Origin: Ga0077530 sp046293075
Lineage (GTDB): Bacteria > Pseudomonadota > Alphaproteobacteria > Rhizobiales > Hyphomicrobiaceae
Length of the DNA: 64,000 bases
Reading direction: 5' to 3'
Assembly (NCBI GenBank): GCA_046293075.1
Contig: JBKBPL010000023.1
Location: 4,158-68,157, forward strand
In this document: one piece after another, positions 45,443-54,786 of the stretch
Numbering within the stretch: position 1 is the stretch's first letter
Layout of the letters: the number at the start of each line of letters is the position of its first letter
The notes under the pieces: generated by a model
What the model saw: the letters and a program-made list of their open reading frames with translations, nothing else
The model's database searches: none
Told to the model about the DNA's origin: nothing
Made by a program: the position numbers and the translations under genes

Positions 45443-45689
45443 GGCGATCTCCTTCCCCTCGAACTTGGTTTCTGGTGGGCCGTCAGCGGCAAGGTTAGGC
45501 ATTTCCGTATCCTTGCGCCACAGGCGTGCGCGCGGAGAATGGCACCGATCCAGTTTTGCCATGGCACCAGACCAGGCCCCAGCGCGGGGCGGGCACGCAT
45601 GTGCTGAGCGGCCGCGAGGCACTTCTTGCGCCGGGCCGCCGTTCGGTCAATGCTGCCGCCGCACTCAATGACGGACGGGAGGTTACGCC

Positions 45690-46841
45690 ATGCGGGCGTT
45701 CAGCGGGATGAAGGTGCTCGATTTCACGACGACGATCGCCGGGCCGCACTGCGGCCGCCTGCTCGCCGATCTCGGCGCGGACGTCATCAAGGTCGAGACG
45801 GCCGAGGGCGACCTCATGCGGAGCCGCCCGCCGCTCAGGGATGGCGCCAGCACGGCCTATGGCCAGCTCAATGCCGGAAAGCGGAGCGTCGTTCTCGACT
45901 TGAAGCGTCCGGAGGCTGTGGCGGCCGGGCGGCGTCTGATCAACGGTGCCGACATCGTCGTCGAGAATTTCCGCCCCGGCGTGATGAAGCGCCTCGGGCT
46001 CGACTATGCGAGCGTGTCCGCCGGAAATCCGCGTCTCATCTACTGTTCCATCTCGGGATACGGCCAGACAGGGCCAGCGGCCGACAAGCCGGCCTATGCG
46101 CCGGTCGTGCACGCGACGTCCGGCTACGATCTGGCCCACATTGCCTATCATCCGGGGCGCGAGCGGCCGGACAGTTGCGGCATCTTCATTGCCGACGTTG
46201 TTGCCGGCACGTATGCCTTTGGCGCCATCGCGGCGGCGCTCTATCAGCGCTCGGTGACAGGCAAAGGCCAGCACCTCGACGTCTCGATGTTCGAGGGCAT
46301 GCTCTCGCTGATGACCGTCGAGCTGCAGGCCGCGCAGTTCGCCATGCCGCCGCGCCCCAAGCGGGCGCTCTACGGCCCCGCGGCAACCGCCGACGGCTTC
46401 GTCAATATCGCGGTCGCGAGCGAGCGCACGTTCCAGGATCTCGCCAAGGCGGCTGGCCGGCCCTGGGCGACGGATCCGCGCTTTGCGAAGTACCTCGACC
46501 GCCGCGCCAACTGGGCGGAATTCATGGATGAGCTCGAATCCTGGACCCGCACGCTCACCACCAAAGAGCTTATGGCCGTTCTCGATCGCTACGGCGTGCC
46601 GGCCGGGCCCTACCGCACGGTCAATGAGGCGCTCGCCGATCCGCAGCTCGAGCATCGCGCCTCGCTCGAGGAAGTGCGCGATGCTGCGGGGGCCTTCAAG
46701 GTGCTGAACCCGGCCTTCCGCATGTCGGCGTCGGAGACCCGAGCCGGGCCACGGGCGCCCGCGCTTGGCGAGCACACGCGCGAGGTGCTGACGGCGGCGG
46801 GCTACAGCGAGCGTGAAATCGCGGCGATCACGGGGGGCTGA
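45690..46841 (+). CDS. Class III acyl-CoA transferase (CaiB/BaiF family)
   Basis: A 383-residue protein. VLDFTTTIAGPHCGRLLADLGADVIKVE is the family opening (residues 9-36), followed by VVLDLKRPEA and VVENFRPGVMKRLGL. The catalytic Asp is expected in TSGYDLAHIAYH. It moves CoA between acids, activating a carboxylate for degradation. Ribosome site GGGAGG precedes the ATG. The crotonase gene converges on it 13 bases downstream, consistent with an acyl-CoA pathway. Confidence 0.93.
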   Translation: MRAFSGMKVLDFTTTIAGPHCGRLLADLGADVIKVETAEGDLMRSRPPLRDGASTAYGQLNAGKRSVVLDLKRPEAVAAGRRLINGADIVVENFRPGVMKRLGLDYASVSAGNPRLIYCSISGYGQTGPAADKPAYAPVVHATSGYDLAHIAYHPGRERPDSCGIFIADVVAGTYAFGAIAAALYQRSVTGKGQHLDVSMFEGMLSLMTVELQAAQFAMPPRPKRALYGPAATADGFVNIAVASERTFQDLAKAAGRPWATDPRFAKYLDRRANWAEFMDELESWTRTLTTKELMAVLDRYGVPAGPYRTVNEALADPQLEHRASLEEVRDAAGAFKVLNPAFRMSASETRAGPRAPALGEHTREVLTAAGYSEREIAAITGG

Positions 46842-46854
46842 GCACCCGCTGCCC

Positions 46855-47727
46855 TTACTCGTACGCGCGCTCGGGCCACCATGGAAAGGAGTGCGGCATA
46901 TCCGCCGAGATGCGGCCTGGAAAACGCGCGGGGCGCTTCTCGAGGAAGGCCGCGACGCCCTCGCGCGCATCGGCGCTCGCGCCGGTCTCGACCATGAGGC
47001 GGCTGTCGATCTTGTGCGCCTCCATGGGGTGATCGGCGCCGAGCATCCGCCACTGCATCTGCCGCATGAGCGCGACCGAGATGCCGGATGTGTTCTCGGC
47101 GATCTCGCGCGCGAGCGCGCGCGCCGCCGGAAGCAGGCTCTCGGGCGCCAGAACCTTCTTCACGAGGCGACCGTCGAGGGCTTCGGCCGCATCGAACACG
47201 CGGCCGGTCATCGTCCATTCCAGGGCCTGGGAGATGCCGACAATGCGCGGCAGGAACCAGCTCGAGCAGGCCTCCATGACCACGCCGCGGCGCGCGAAGA
47301 CGAAGCCGAAGCGGGCGGCCTCCGAGGCGAGGCGGATATCCATGGGAAGCAGCATGGTCGCGCCGATGCCGACCGCCGGGCCGTTGACTGCGGCGATGAC
47401 GGGCTTGAGGCACGCGAAGATGCGCAGGCTGACGCGGCCACCGCCATCCCGCGCGCTGTCGTCCGAGGGATTGGAACCTTTGACGAGACCGCGTGCGGCG
47501 TAGTCGAAGGTTCCGGCGCCGCCGGAGAGATCGGCGCCGGCGCAGAAGGCCCGCCCTTCGCCCGTGACGATGACCGCGCGGACGGCATCGTCGCGGTCGA
47601 TTTCATCCAAGGCGGCGATGATCTCGCGGCCCATGTCGCGGTTGAAGGCGTTGAGCTTCTCGGGACGGTTCAGCGTGATGGTCGCGATGCCGTCCGCGAC
47701 CTCGTATCGTATGGCGGTGAACTCCAT
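46855..47727 (-). CDS. Enoyl-CoA hydratase/isomerase family protein
   Basis: A 290-residue crotonase. ITLNRPEKLNAFN is the N-terminal strand motif, GEGRAFCAGADL an oxyanion-hole region, and ACLKPVIAAVNGPAVGIGATML the second. The position of the usual catalytic Glu pair reads ARRGVVMEACSSW, with one Glu. It hydrates or isomerises an enoyl-CoA. An SDR follows 20 bases upstream on the same strand, giving a two-gene unit. Confidence 0.92.
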   Translation of the reverse strand: MEFTAIRYEVADGIATITLNRPEKLNAFNRDMGREIIAALDEIDRDDAVRAVIVTGEGRAFCAGADLSGGAGTFDYAARGLVKGSNPSDDSARDGGGRVSLRIFACLKPVIAAVNGPAVGIGATMLLPMDIRLASEAARFGFVFARRGVVMEACSSWFLPRIVGISQALEWTMTGRVFDAAEALDGRLVKKVLAPESLLPAARALAREIAENTSGISVALMRQMQWRMLGADHPMEAHKIDSRLMVETGASADAREGVAAFLEKRPARFPGRISADMPHSFPWWPERAYE

Positions 47728-47747
47728 CGCGGTCGTCCTTCCGAGTG

Positions 47748-48524
47748 TCAGAACAGCGCGTAGCCGCCGTCGATCAGGAAGGTGTCGCCGGTGTGGAAGC
47801 GCGAGGCGGAGCTCATGAGATAGATCGCGATGCCGCCGAAGTCGTCGCCCGTGCCCCAGCGGCGCATGGGCACGCGCTTCAGCACGTTGTCGTGGAATTT
47901 CTCGTTGGCGATCAGATTGGCGGTCATGTCCGTCTCGATCCAGCCCGGCAAGATGGCGTGCGCGCGGATGCCATAGCGGGCATACTCCACGGCGAGCGAG
48001 CGGATCATGCCGATCATGGCGCTCTTGGTGGCGGCATAGTGCTCATTGCGCGGCGGGCCCGAGATCGCAGCGAGGGAGGACGTGCCGACGAGCACGCCGC
48101 CACCGCCCCGCTCGACCATGTGGCGGGCGGCGGCGCGGAATGTGTAGAAGGCGCCGTCGAGGTTGATGCGCGTGACGCGCTTCCACTCCTCGGTTGGCAT
48201 CTCGCCGAACGAGGCATGGCCACTGCGGCCGCTGACGCCGGCATTCGCAAAGCAGCCGTCGACGCGGCCGAGCACCTTGAGCGTCTCGGCAAAGCCCTGC
48301 GCAACCGCGGTCTCGTCGCCCACGTCCACCTGCAGGGCAAGGATGCGCCGGCCCGTCTTCTCGAGGTCGGCCTTGGCGGCGGCATTCTTGGCGGCATTCG
48401 TGCCCCAGATCGCGACATCCGCGCCCGCCTCTGCGACGGCCTTCGCCATGCCAAGACCGATGCCGCCGTTGCCGCCAGTGACGAGGGCAACCTGGCCCGT
48501 CAGATCGAATGCCGCGTAGGTCAT
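47748..48524 (-). CDS. Short-chain dehydrogenase/reductase
   Basis: A 258-residue SDR. GQVALVTGGNGGIGLGMA is the cofactor loop, CFANAGVSG the NAG motif, GTSSL and HYAATKSA the catalytic Ser and Tyr-xxx-Lys. Trp-Gly-Thr-Asn after strand 2 (IWGTN) suggests NADP use. It precedes the crotonase in one minus-strand unit, where a 3-hydroxyacyl-CoA or hydroxy-acid dehydrogenase would fit. Confidence 0.92.
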   Translation of the reverse strand: MTYAAFDLTGQVALVTGGNGGIGLGMAKAVAEAGADVAIWGTNAAKNAAAKADLEKTGRRILALQVDVGDETAVAQGFAETLKVLGRVDGCFANAGVSGRSGHASFGEMPTEEWKRVTRINLDGAFYTFRAAARHMVERGGGGVLVGTSSLAAISGPPRNEHYAATKSAMIGMIRSLAVEYARYGIRAHAILPGWIETDMTANLIANEKFHDNVLKRVPMRRWGTGDDFGGIAIYLMSSASRFHTGDTFLIDGGYALF

Positions 48525-48674
48525 GCCTGCCTTCCCCCTTGAGTGCCTGTTCGGCCGCCATCATGACCGGCCGGCAGGCGCGTGCAAGCCCGGATCGCGC
48601 GCTGCGCGGGATGACGGGTGGCTGCCGGAGCGATAGGCTGCCCCAGAGCAGGAACCAGCAACGAGGTGGCGCCG

Positions 48675-49616
48675 ATGGCCGATCACGTTCTTAAATCCCG
48701 CGTCGGGACCGTCCATTGGGGCTACTTCGACGCTGAGGAAAAGCCGGTACTCACGATCCGGAGCGGCGACCGCGTGACCGTGGAGACGCTCAGCGGCGCG
48801 CCGGATGTGATGCCGCCGCCCTCGTCGGGCCTCAAGATTTTGCCGGAGCTGCTCGAGGTTCATGCCCAGGTCCCGCGCAAGCTGCCGGGGCACATTCTGA
48901 CCGGGCCGATCGCCATCGAGGGCGCCATGCCGGGCGACGTGCTCCAGGTGGACATCGAGGCCATCGAATGCCGGCAGGACTGGGGCTACAACGCGATCCG
49001 TCCGCTGTCCGGTGCGCTGCCGCTCGAGTTCGATCGCGTGCGCATCGTGCATATCCCGATGGACCACAAGCGCGGCGTCGGCAAGCTCGCGTGGGGCGCT
49101 GAAGTGCCGCTCAAGCCATTTTTCGGCGTGATGGGCGTCGCGCCGCCGCCGTCGTGGGGCATGATCACGTCGCTCGCACCGCGCCAGCACGGCGGCAACA
49201 TGGACAACAAGGAGCTGGTCGCCGGGACGACGCTGTTTCTGCCCGTGCACGTGCCCGGCGCGAACTTCTCGGCGGGTGATGGGCATGGCGCGCAGGGGGA
49301 CGGTGAGGTCTGCGTGACCGCGATCGAGACCGCGCTCAAGGGCACCTTCCGCTTCATACTGCACAAGGGCGGCACGCTCGACTGGCCACGTGCGGAGACA
49401 CCCACGCACGCCATCACCATGGCCTTCGATCCCGACCTAGACAGTGCCGCACGCGCGGCATTGCGCGACATGATCAAGCTGCTTGGGGAAAAGAAGGGCC
49501 TCTCGCGCGAGGATGCCTATATGCTCTGCAGCCTTGCCGCGGACCTGCGCGTGACGCAGCTCGTCAACGGCCACAACGGTGTGCACGTGATGCTGGAGAA
49601 GAGGTATCTGGCGTAG
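48675..49616 (+). CDS. Acetamidase/formamidase family protein
   Basis: A 313-residue protein of the FmdA/AmdA family. The family pattern GHILTGPIAIEGAMPGDVLQVDIE, about residues 76-99, is followed by HIPMDHKRGVG, HGGNMDNKELVAGTTLFLPVHVPGANFSAGDGHGAQGDGEV and a late AYMLCSLAADLRVTQLV. These enzymes release ammonia from short amides. I start at 48675 with GAGGTGG upstream; 19 earlier codons are open. It follows the second SDR divergently. Confidence 0.92.
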   Translation: MADHVLKSRVGTVHWGYFDAEEKPVLTIRSGDRVTVETLSGAPDVMPPPSSGLKILPELLEVHAQVPRKLPGHILTGPIAIEGAMPGDVLQVDIEAIECRQDWGYNAIRPLSGALPLEFDRVRIVHIPMDHKRGVGKLAWGAEVPLKPFFGVMGVAPPPSWGMITSLAPRQHGGNMDNKELVAGTTLFLPVHVPGANFSAGDGHGAQGDGEVCVTAIETALKGTFRFILHKGGTLDWPRAETPTHAITMAFDPDLDSAARAALRDMIKLLGEKKGLSREDAYMLCSLAADLRVTQLVNGHNGVHVMLEKRYLA

Positions 49617-49643
49617 TGCGGCGCGGTCGGGCCGCGCTGGGAG

Positions 49644-49676
49644 CTCCGTTTCGGAACTCCGCTTCGGGACTCCGAG
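49644..49676. repeat. 13-base tandem repeat, 2.5 copies
   Basis: The unit CTCCGYTTCGGRA occurs at 49644-49656 and 49657-49669, then CTCCGAG starts a third copy at 49670. Each unit can fold on itself (CTCCG with CGGA). It lies between convergent genes and may act as a terminator-like structure. Confidence 0.65.
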
Positions 49677-49718
49677 TGTACATTCCGGAGCGTACGTCGC
49701 CGTGTGGTCCGCCCACGC

Positions 49719-50642
49719 CTAGCGCTCGCTCAAGCACCGTCGCAGGAATGCGATCTCCGCCATTGTCGCCTCCTGGAAGATGGCGCCTCCCGGTTCGTAC
49801 ACGTCGAAGTGCCCTCCGCTGTATGTGTGCACCTCGGCGGTTGGCGTTGCGTCCACGGTGCGCTTGGCCACGCGGTACGGGGAGAGCGTGTCCTCGATGC
49901 AGAGGACATAGAGAACCGGGCAGCGCACATCACGAGCGCGCAATGCCGGCCGATGGTTGGGGATTTGTAGGATTATCCGTGCGGGCGCGTAGTTGAGGCC
50001 AGTTCCGTCGACGTTGAGCAGCCGGAATCCATACAAGGCATCGGGGGTCGTCAGCACCCCGATCCCGCCTTGCGCGGCACAGATCGGAATGTTGATAGGG
50101 GGCAGCCCCAGACGCCCGGCGACGCGGTCGCAGTAGGCCGCTAGGAGGGTTGCGGCCAGCGCCAGACCTTTCGGACGGTAGTCAATTCTCGCCCGACCAT
50201 CGAGAAATGGGGTCTGCGCTACCACGGCGGCAATCCGGCCATCTTCTGCTGCCGTCAACAGCGCGTGTCCGCCGCCGAACGACGTGCCGAACAGCGCGAC
50301 ACGCTCAGGATCGGTCCAGCTTATGCCTCGCGCGTAGGCGACTGCCGATCGCCAGTCCTCTAGCTGGCGGGGAATGTCGACCAACTGGCGCGGCTTGCCC
50401 TCGCTCGCGCCGAGATGACGGTAGTCGAACAACAGCACCGGCAGTCCAGCTTCGGCCAACGCCTCCGCGGTGGCGTCAAGCCGCGCGTGCCGCGGCGCAC
50501 CAAGGCCGTGCGCAAGCACCACCATTCCATTTGTGCACGCTTGCACGGGCCGGTAGAGCCAAGCGGCGCATCGCTCCTTGCCGGAGAGGAAGCCGACGTC
50601 CTCCCGCACCCATTGCTGGGACTGCCTTTCGGGAGACGGCAT
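49719..50642 (-). CDS. Alpha/beta hydrolase (dienelactone-hydrolase or thioesterase-like)
   Basis: A 307-residue hydrolase. GMVVLAHGLGAPRHARLD holds the oxyanion region, VALFGTSFGGGHAL the nucleophile elbow with Ser in GTSFGG, VLYVLCIEDTLSP the acid, and TYSGGHFDVYEP the His. The triad is complete. The ATG at 50642 has GGGAGG four bases before it; 15 earlier codons are open. It converges on the acetamidase gene. Substrate unknown. Confidence 0.9.
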   Translation of the reverse strand: MPSPERQSQQWVREDVGFLSGKERCAAWLYRPVQACTNGMVVLAHGLGAPRHARLDATAEALAEAGLPVLLFDYRHLGASEGKPRQLVDIPRQLEDWRSAVAYARGISWTDPERVALFGTSFGGGHALLTAAEDGRIAAVVAQTPFLDGRARIDYRPKGLALAATLLAAYCDRVAGRLGLPPINIPICAAQGGIGVLTTPDALYGFRLLNVDGTGLNYAPARIILQIPNHRPALRARDVRCPVLYVLCIEDTLSPYRVAKRTVDATPTAEVHTYSGGHFDVYEPGGAIFQEATMAEIAFLRRCLSER

Positions 50643-50782
50643 CTGCCCTCCCTGAACCTTCGACCATCTGCGCCGCCAAGCTTGCACACCAGTCTCGCCG
50701 CGACAACCCGCTTTCGATCAATCCCAACGGCTGGAATTGACCCAGACTCGAAGTTAATTGCAGCCACCAAGGACCGTCGCGC

Positions 50783-51625
50783 TCACACCTTCCCCTTCCA
50801 CGGCACGGCCCAGCGCTCGAAGGCGCGCATCATCAGCTCGAAGGCGAACGCGACGAAGCCGATCAGCAGGATGCCGAGGATCACGACATCGGTCCTGAGA
50901 AAGTTCGAGGCATTGAACACCATCTTGCCGAGCCCGGCATCGGCGGCGACCATCTCGGCCGCGACGAGCGTCGTCCAGCCGACGCCCATGCCGATGCGCA
51001 GGCCGACCAGGATCTCAGGCAGCGCACCCGGCAGGATGATGTGACGGATGACCTGCGCGCGCGAGGCGCCCATGGAGAGCGCAGCCTGTATCTGCTCCTG
51101 GGATACCGAGCGCACGCCGGCGCGGGCCGCGAGCGCCACCGGCGCGAAGATCGCGAGAAAGAGCAGGATGATCTTGGATTCCTCGCCAATGCCGAACCAG
51201 ACGATCATCAAGGGCAGATAGGCAAGTGGCGGCAGCGGCCGGTAGAACTCTATCGGCGGGTCGAAGATGCCGCGGGCAATGCGGCTCGTGCCCATGAGGA
51301 TGCCGATCGGAATGCCGAGCGCGACCGCGAGGCCAAAGGCGCCGAACACGCGCCCCATGCTGGCGAGGAAATGCCCGAGCAGGGTGGCGTTGTCGAGCTC
51401 ACCGTGCACGGCCTGCCAGAAGGCTGCCCAGATGGCCTCGGGCTTGGGGAGGAAGAGCCGGCTCACCCAGCCCATGTGCGTCGCTACCCACCAGGCGCCG
51501 AGCAGGACGGCGATCGTCACGACGTTGATGGTCAGCGTGGAGCCTTCGCCGAGCACGCGGTAGCGGCTCGTGCGGACCCGGCGCGCGGGTGCGGTTGGAG
51601 CGCCTGTGGCTTCGCTCACGGCCAT
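50783..51625 (-). CDS. tauC: ABC transporter permease (taurine/sulfonate type)
   Basis: A 280-residue membrane protein with six hydrophobic segments. Its loop after helix 4, MGASRAQVIRHIILPGALPEILVGLRIGMG, is the EAA motif by which permeases contact the ATPase. The pattern fits SsuC/TauC. It follows the ATPase by 12 bases. The substrate could be taurine, another sulfonate or a related anion; I use tauC because of the strong likeness of the binding protein to TauA. Confidence 0.88.
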   Translation of the reverse strand: MAVSEATGAPTAPARRVRTSRYRVLGEGSTLTINVVTIAVLLGAWWVATHMGWVSRLFLPKPEAIWAAFWQAVHGELDNATLLGHFLASMGRVFGAFGLAVALGIPIGILMGTSRIARGIFDPPIEFYRPLPPLAYLPLMIVWFGIGEESKIILLFLAIFAPVALAARAGVRSVSQEQIQAALSMGASRAQVIRHIILPGALPEILVGLRIGMGVGWTTLVAAEMVAADAGLGKMVFNASNFLRTDVVILGILLIGFVAFAFELMMRAFERWAVPWKGKV

Positions 51626-51637
51626 GCTGATCTCCCG

Positions 51638-52453
51638 TCAGTCGCGGCGTTGGATGTCGCGCAGCACTTGCTCGCGCAGTTCGATGAAGTCCGGGCTTGC
51701 TTTCACGGTCCGCGCGTTGCGCGTCTCGATGTAGCGGCGGCCGAAATCGAGCTCGTAGGTCTTCTCGATCTTGCCGGGTCGCGGCGTCATGACGATGAGC
51801 CGCGTCGCCAGGAAGACCGCTTCCTCGACCGAATGCGTGATGAAGAAGACCATCTTGCCCGTGCGGTGCCAGACATCGAGGATCAGCTCCTGGACCTGCT
51901 CGCGCGTCAGCGCATCGAGCGCGCCGAGCGGCTCGTCCATGAGCAGCACCTCGGGGTCTGAGGCGAGGGCGCGGGCGATGCCGACGCGCTGCTGCATGCC
52001 GCCCGAAAGCTCGTAGATCATCTTTTCTGCAAAGTCGCCGAGCCCGACGAGAGCCAATTTCTCGCGCGCGATGGCGTAGCGCTCCTCCCTCGAGGCGCCG
52101 CGCATCTTGGGGCCGAACGCGACGTTGTCGATCACGTTGAGCCAGGGCATGAGCGCATGCTTCTGGAAGACGACCCCGCGGTCGGCGCCGGGGCCATCGA
52201 CCGGCGCGCCGTCGAGGAGGATCTCGCCGTCCGAGGGCGGGAGGAAGCCGGCCATGCAGGAGAGGAGCGTCGTCTTCCCGCAGCCCGAGGCGCCGATCGC
52301 GACGACGAAGTCGCCGGCCTTCATGTCGAGGTTCACCCGCGCGAGCGCTTCGACGATCCCGTCGCGGGTGGCGTAGCGGACCGAGAGGTCCTTGACGTTG
52401 AGCGTGGCGTTGGCGGACCGCCGCTCGGCGGCGGGCCGTGTCATCGTCACCAT
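51638..52453 (-). CDS. tauB: ABC transporter ATP-binding protein (taurine type)
   Basis: A 271-residue ATPase. Walker A is AIGASGCGKTTLL, the signature LSGGMQQRVGIARAL, Walker B EVLLMDEPLGALDAL, and the switch His lies in FFITHSVEEAV. It agrees with TauB/SsuB. The start may be 52453 or 52444; both ATGs follow a weak GAGG. It lies 34 bases after the binding-protein gene and 12 before the permease. Confidence 0.93.
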   Translation of the reverse strand: MVTMTRPAAERRSANATLNVKDLSVRYATRDGIVEALARVNLDMKAGDFVVAIGASGCGKTTLLSCMAGFLPPSDGEILLDGAPVDGPGADRGVVFQKHALMPWLNVIDNVAFGPKMRGASREERYAIAREKLALVGLGDFAEKMIYELSGGMQQRVGIARALASDPEVLLMDEPLGALDALTREQVQELILDVWHRTGKMVFFITHSVEEAVFLATRLIVMTPRPGKIEKTYELDFGRRYIETRNARTVKASPDFIELREQVLRDIQRRD

Positions 52454-52487
52454 GGGGCCTCTCGGTCTCCTCTGTGGGTGCGCCTGC

Positions 52488-53498
52488 CTACTTCGCCGCC
52501 GCGGCGGCGAACTCGGGATTGACGAACTTGCCGAAGTCCGCCGGGATCTCGGTGATGCGCTTCTGCTCGAGAAGGAACTTCGCCGTGTTCGCAAGCGCCT
52601 GGGCGGCCCCGCCTTTGGCGCCGCCGCCAAGCCACTTCTCGGAGGCCTGCTCAGCCGCCGTCGGGAACGCATAGTCGGCGAGCACGCCGGGGACGTCGTC
52701 GGGCTTGGCGCCGACCACTTTGGCGATCGTGGCCGCATACTCGGAGCCCTTGGCGTACTTCGACGGATTGGCCCGGTAATCGGCATCGGCCGCCGCCATG
52801 GCCTTCACATAGGCCGTCAGGAAGTCCTTGTTCTGTGCCGCCCAGGCCCGATTGACGATGATGCCATCGAATGTCGGCGCGCCTTGCTTGGCGACATCGG
52901 CGGCCGAGATGATGACCTTGCCGTCGGCCTTGACCTTGGAGAGCACGGGCTCCCAGATGAACGTCGCGTCGAGATCGCCCCGCTCCCAAGCGGCGGCGAT
53001 CTCCGGCGGCCGCAGATTGAGGATCTGGATCTCTTTCGGATTGATGCCCGCCGCATTGAGCGCGAACAGAAGCTGGTAGTGCGCCGTTGACACGAAGGGC
53101 GTCGCGACCTTCTTGCCCTTGAGACCTGCGAGCGTCGTCACGCCGGACTTGTTCGACGCAACGAGCTGCTCGGCGTTGTTGATGTCGTCCAGGATCCAGA
53201 TGAGCTGGATGTCGATGCCCTGGGCGGCGGCCGCGGTGATCGGGCTCGAACCCACTTCGCCAATGGGCACCTGGCCGGACGCCATGGCCTTGATGACATC
53301 GCCGCCGCCGGCGAACATCTTCCAGGCGATCTTATAGCCGGTGGCCTTCTCGACGGCGCCGGCAGCCTGCGCCACGCGGAACGGCACGATCATGTCCTGG
53401 TGCGCGATCGTGACTTCCTTGGTCTGGGCGTTCGCGGTTCCGATGGCGGCGGCTAAAATCATCGGCAGCGAGAACGCAAGTCTCGTTGTCGGCTTCAT
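52488..53498 (-). CDS. tauA: Periplasmic substrate-binding protein, TauA-like
   Basis: A 336-residue exported protein; signal peptide 1-24 ends ANAQT. The text VIKAMASGQVPIGEVGSSPI, then LKGKKVATPFVSTAHYQLL, then LRPPEIAAAWERGDLDATF and APTFDGIIV, agrees closely with E. coli TauA (ALASGDVQIGNLGSSP; AVPFISTTHYSLL; LQPPAIIAAWQRGDIDGA). It is the first gene of tauABC-like order. No taurine dioxygenase tauD is present, so the sulfonate would be broken down by other enzymes. Confidence 0.92.
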   Translation of the reverse strand: MKPTTRLAFSLPMILAAAIGTANAQTKEVTIAHQDMIVPFRVAQAAGAVEKATGYKIAWKMFAGGGDVIKAMASGQVPIGEVGSSPITAAAAQGIDIQLIWILDDINNAEQLVASNKSGVTTLAGLKGKKVATPFVSTAHYQLLFALNAAGINPKEIQILNLRPPEIAAAWERGDLDATFIWEPVLSKVKADGKVIISAADVAKQGAPTFDGIIVNRAWAAQNKDFLTAYVKAMAAADADYRANPSKYAKGSEYAATIAKVVGAKPDDVPGVLADYAFPTAAEQASEKWLGGGAKGGAAQALANTAKFLLEQKRITEIPADFGKFVNPEFAAAAAK

Positions 53499-53655
53499 TT
53501 GGTCGTCTCCTGTTTAGGCACTCTGGCTCCAAGCCCCCTGATCCTACACGGGCCGGATCGAAATACCAGCAGGTGAGACGGAACGTTCTGCTGAATGAAG
53601 CGGCAGCTCGGCCGCGGCAACACCGAATTTTGTGCGATGCCGTCGCCCGGGAGGC

Positions 53656-54609
53656 TCAGAATGCGCGCGCCTGCATGCCTTCCTGGTAGCGCTTGAGGTA
53701 CTGACCGACAAAATCGAAGCCGACGAAGCGGCAGTAGGCATCGGCCAGCCGCTTTGTGATCGGCCCCCACACTTGCCCTTTCGGGCCGATCTCGACGCCG
53801 TTGATCCTGGTGACCGGGCAGATGCAAAGCGAGGTCGAGGTGAGAAACATCTCGTCTGCGGTATAGCTGTCGTAGAGATCGATGTCGGCCTCCGCGACCG
53901 GGATGCCCTCCGCGCGCGCGAGGTCGATCACCGTCTGGCGGCTGACGCCCGGCAGCACGAACTTCTCGCGCGGCGTGAGCACGGCGCCATCGCGCACTGT
54001 GAAGATGTTCGAGCCCATGCCCTCGGCGAGATTGCCGTTGATGTCGAGCAGTACCGCCCAGGCTTCCGGATCGGCGCTCTGCACTTCCTGGTTGGCGACG
54101 ATCATGTTGAGGTAGTTGTGCGTCTTTGCGCGCGGGGTCAGCGACTCGGGCGGCGTGCGCCGGTGCGAGGGCACGATGACGCGGATGCCCTCCTTGAAAA
54201 GCTTGGCGCGCTGCACGAGCGGCAGCGGCGTGCACTCGAGCACGACGTTCGGCCCGTGATCGTCGAGATTGTCGCCCGGCACGTCCTTGACGCCGCGGCT
54301 GATGCGCTGGCCGAGCCAGTAGTCGTCGTCGGGGCCGAGCAGATGGCGATTGCGCTCGAAGAGTTCCTCGGAGAGCGCGATCATGCGCTCGGGGCCGAAG
54401 CCGGGATCAATGCGCAGGTATTTGAGCGAGCGGTAGAGCCGGTCCACGTGCTCCTTCACCTTGAAGAGCTTGTGGCCGAAGCTGCGGGTCATGTCGAAGC
54501 AGCCATCACCATAGACCCAGCTCAGGTCGCGGAAGGGAATGCGCACCTCGCTCTCGGGCACGAAATTGCCGTTGAACCATGCAAGGCGGACGTTACTGCG
54601 CTCGGCCAT
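53656..54609 (-). CDS. Class IV aminotransferase (branched-chain/D-amino acid type)
   Basis: A 317-residue PLP enzyme. It begins with VRLAWFNGNFVPESEVRIPF and VYGDGCFDMTR, typical of fold-type IV. The PLP Lys lies in TPRAKTHNYLNMIVANQE; EGMGSNIFTV and the late EMFLTSTSLCICPV match phosphate and substrate sites. It may transaminate branched-chain or D-amino acids or supply an amine acceptor in a catabolic path. It lies between the importer and a semialdehyde dehydrogenase, which fits removal of an amino group followed by aldehyde oxidation. Confidence 0.9.
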   Translation of the reverse strand: MAERSNVRLAWFNGNFVPESEVRIPFRDLSWVYGDGCFDMTRSFGHKLFKVKEHVDRLYRSLKYLRIDPGFGPERMIALSEELFERNRHLLGPDDDYWLGQRISRGVKDVPGDNLDDHGPNVVLECTPLPLVQRAKLFKEGIRVIVPSHRRTPPESLTPRAKTHNYLNMIVANQEVQSADPEAWAVLLDINGNLAEGMGSNIFTVRDGAVLTPREKFVLPGVSRQTVIDLARAEGIPVAEADIDLYDSYTADEMFLTSTSLCICPVTRINGVEIGPKGQVWGPITKRLADAYCRFVGFDFVGQYLKRYQEGMQARAF

Positions 54610-54636
54610 GTTGGATGTTTCCCCGTTGTTGCTTCT

Positions 54637-54750
54637 CCTTCTCCCCGTCCTTCACGGGGGAAGGGCGGGATGAGGGGCGGCCACACGCGCTGATGCCGGC
54701 ATGTGCCGCCGCCCCTCACCCTGGCCCTCTCCCCGCGGGCGGGGAGAGGG
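54637..54750. repeat. Three tandem hairpins, intergenic repeat
   Basis: Hairpin A: 54637-54648 with 54654-54664 (one base short). Hairpin B: 54671-54681 with 54708-54718, perfect 11 bases, 26-base loop. Hairpin C: 54725-54736 with 54739-54750, perfect 12 bases, two-base loop. The CCCTCACCCTGGCCCTCTCC-type text is common in proteobacterial intergenic repeats. It is not a single terminator. Confidence 0.85.
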
Positions 54751-54786
54751 GACCTATTCATTATGCACGCGGCTTGCGGCGTGTGC

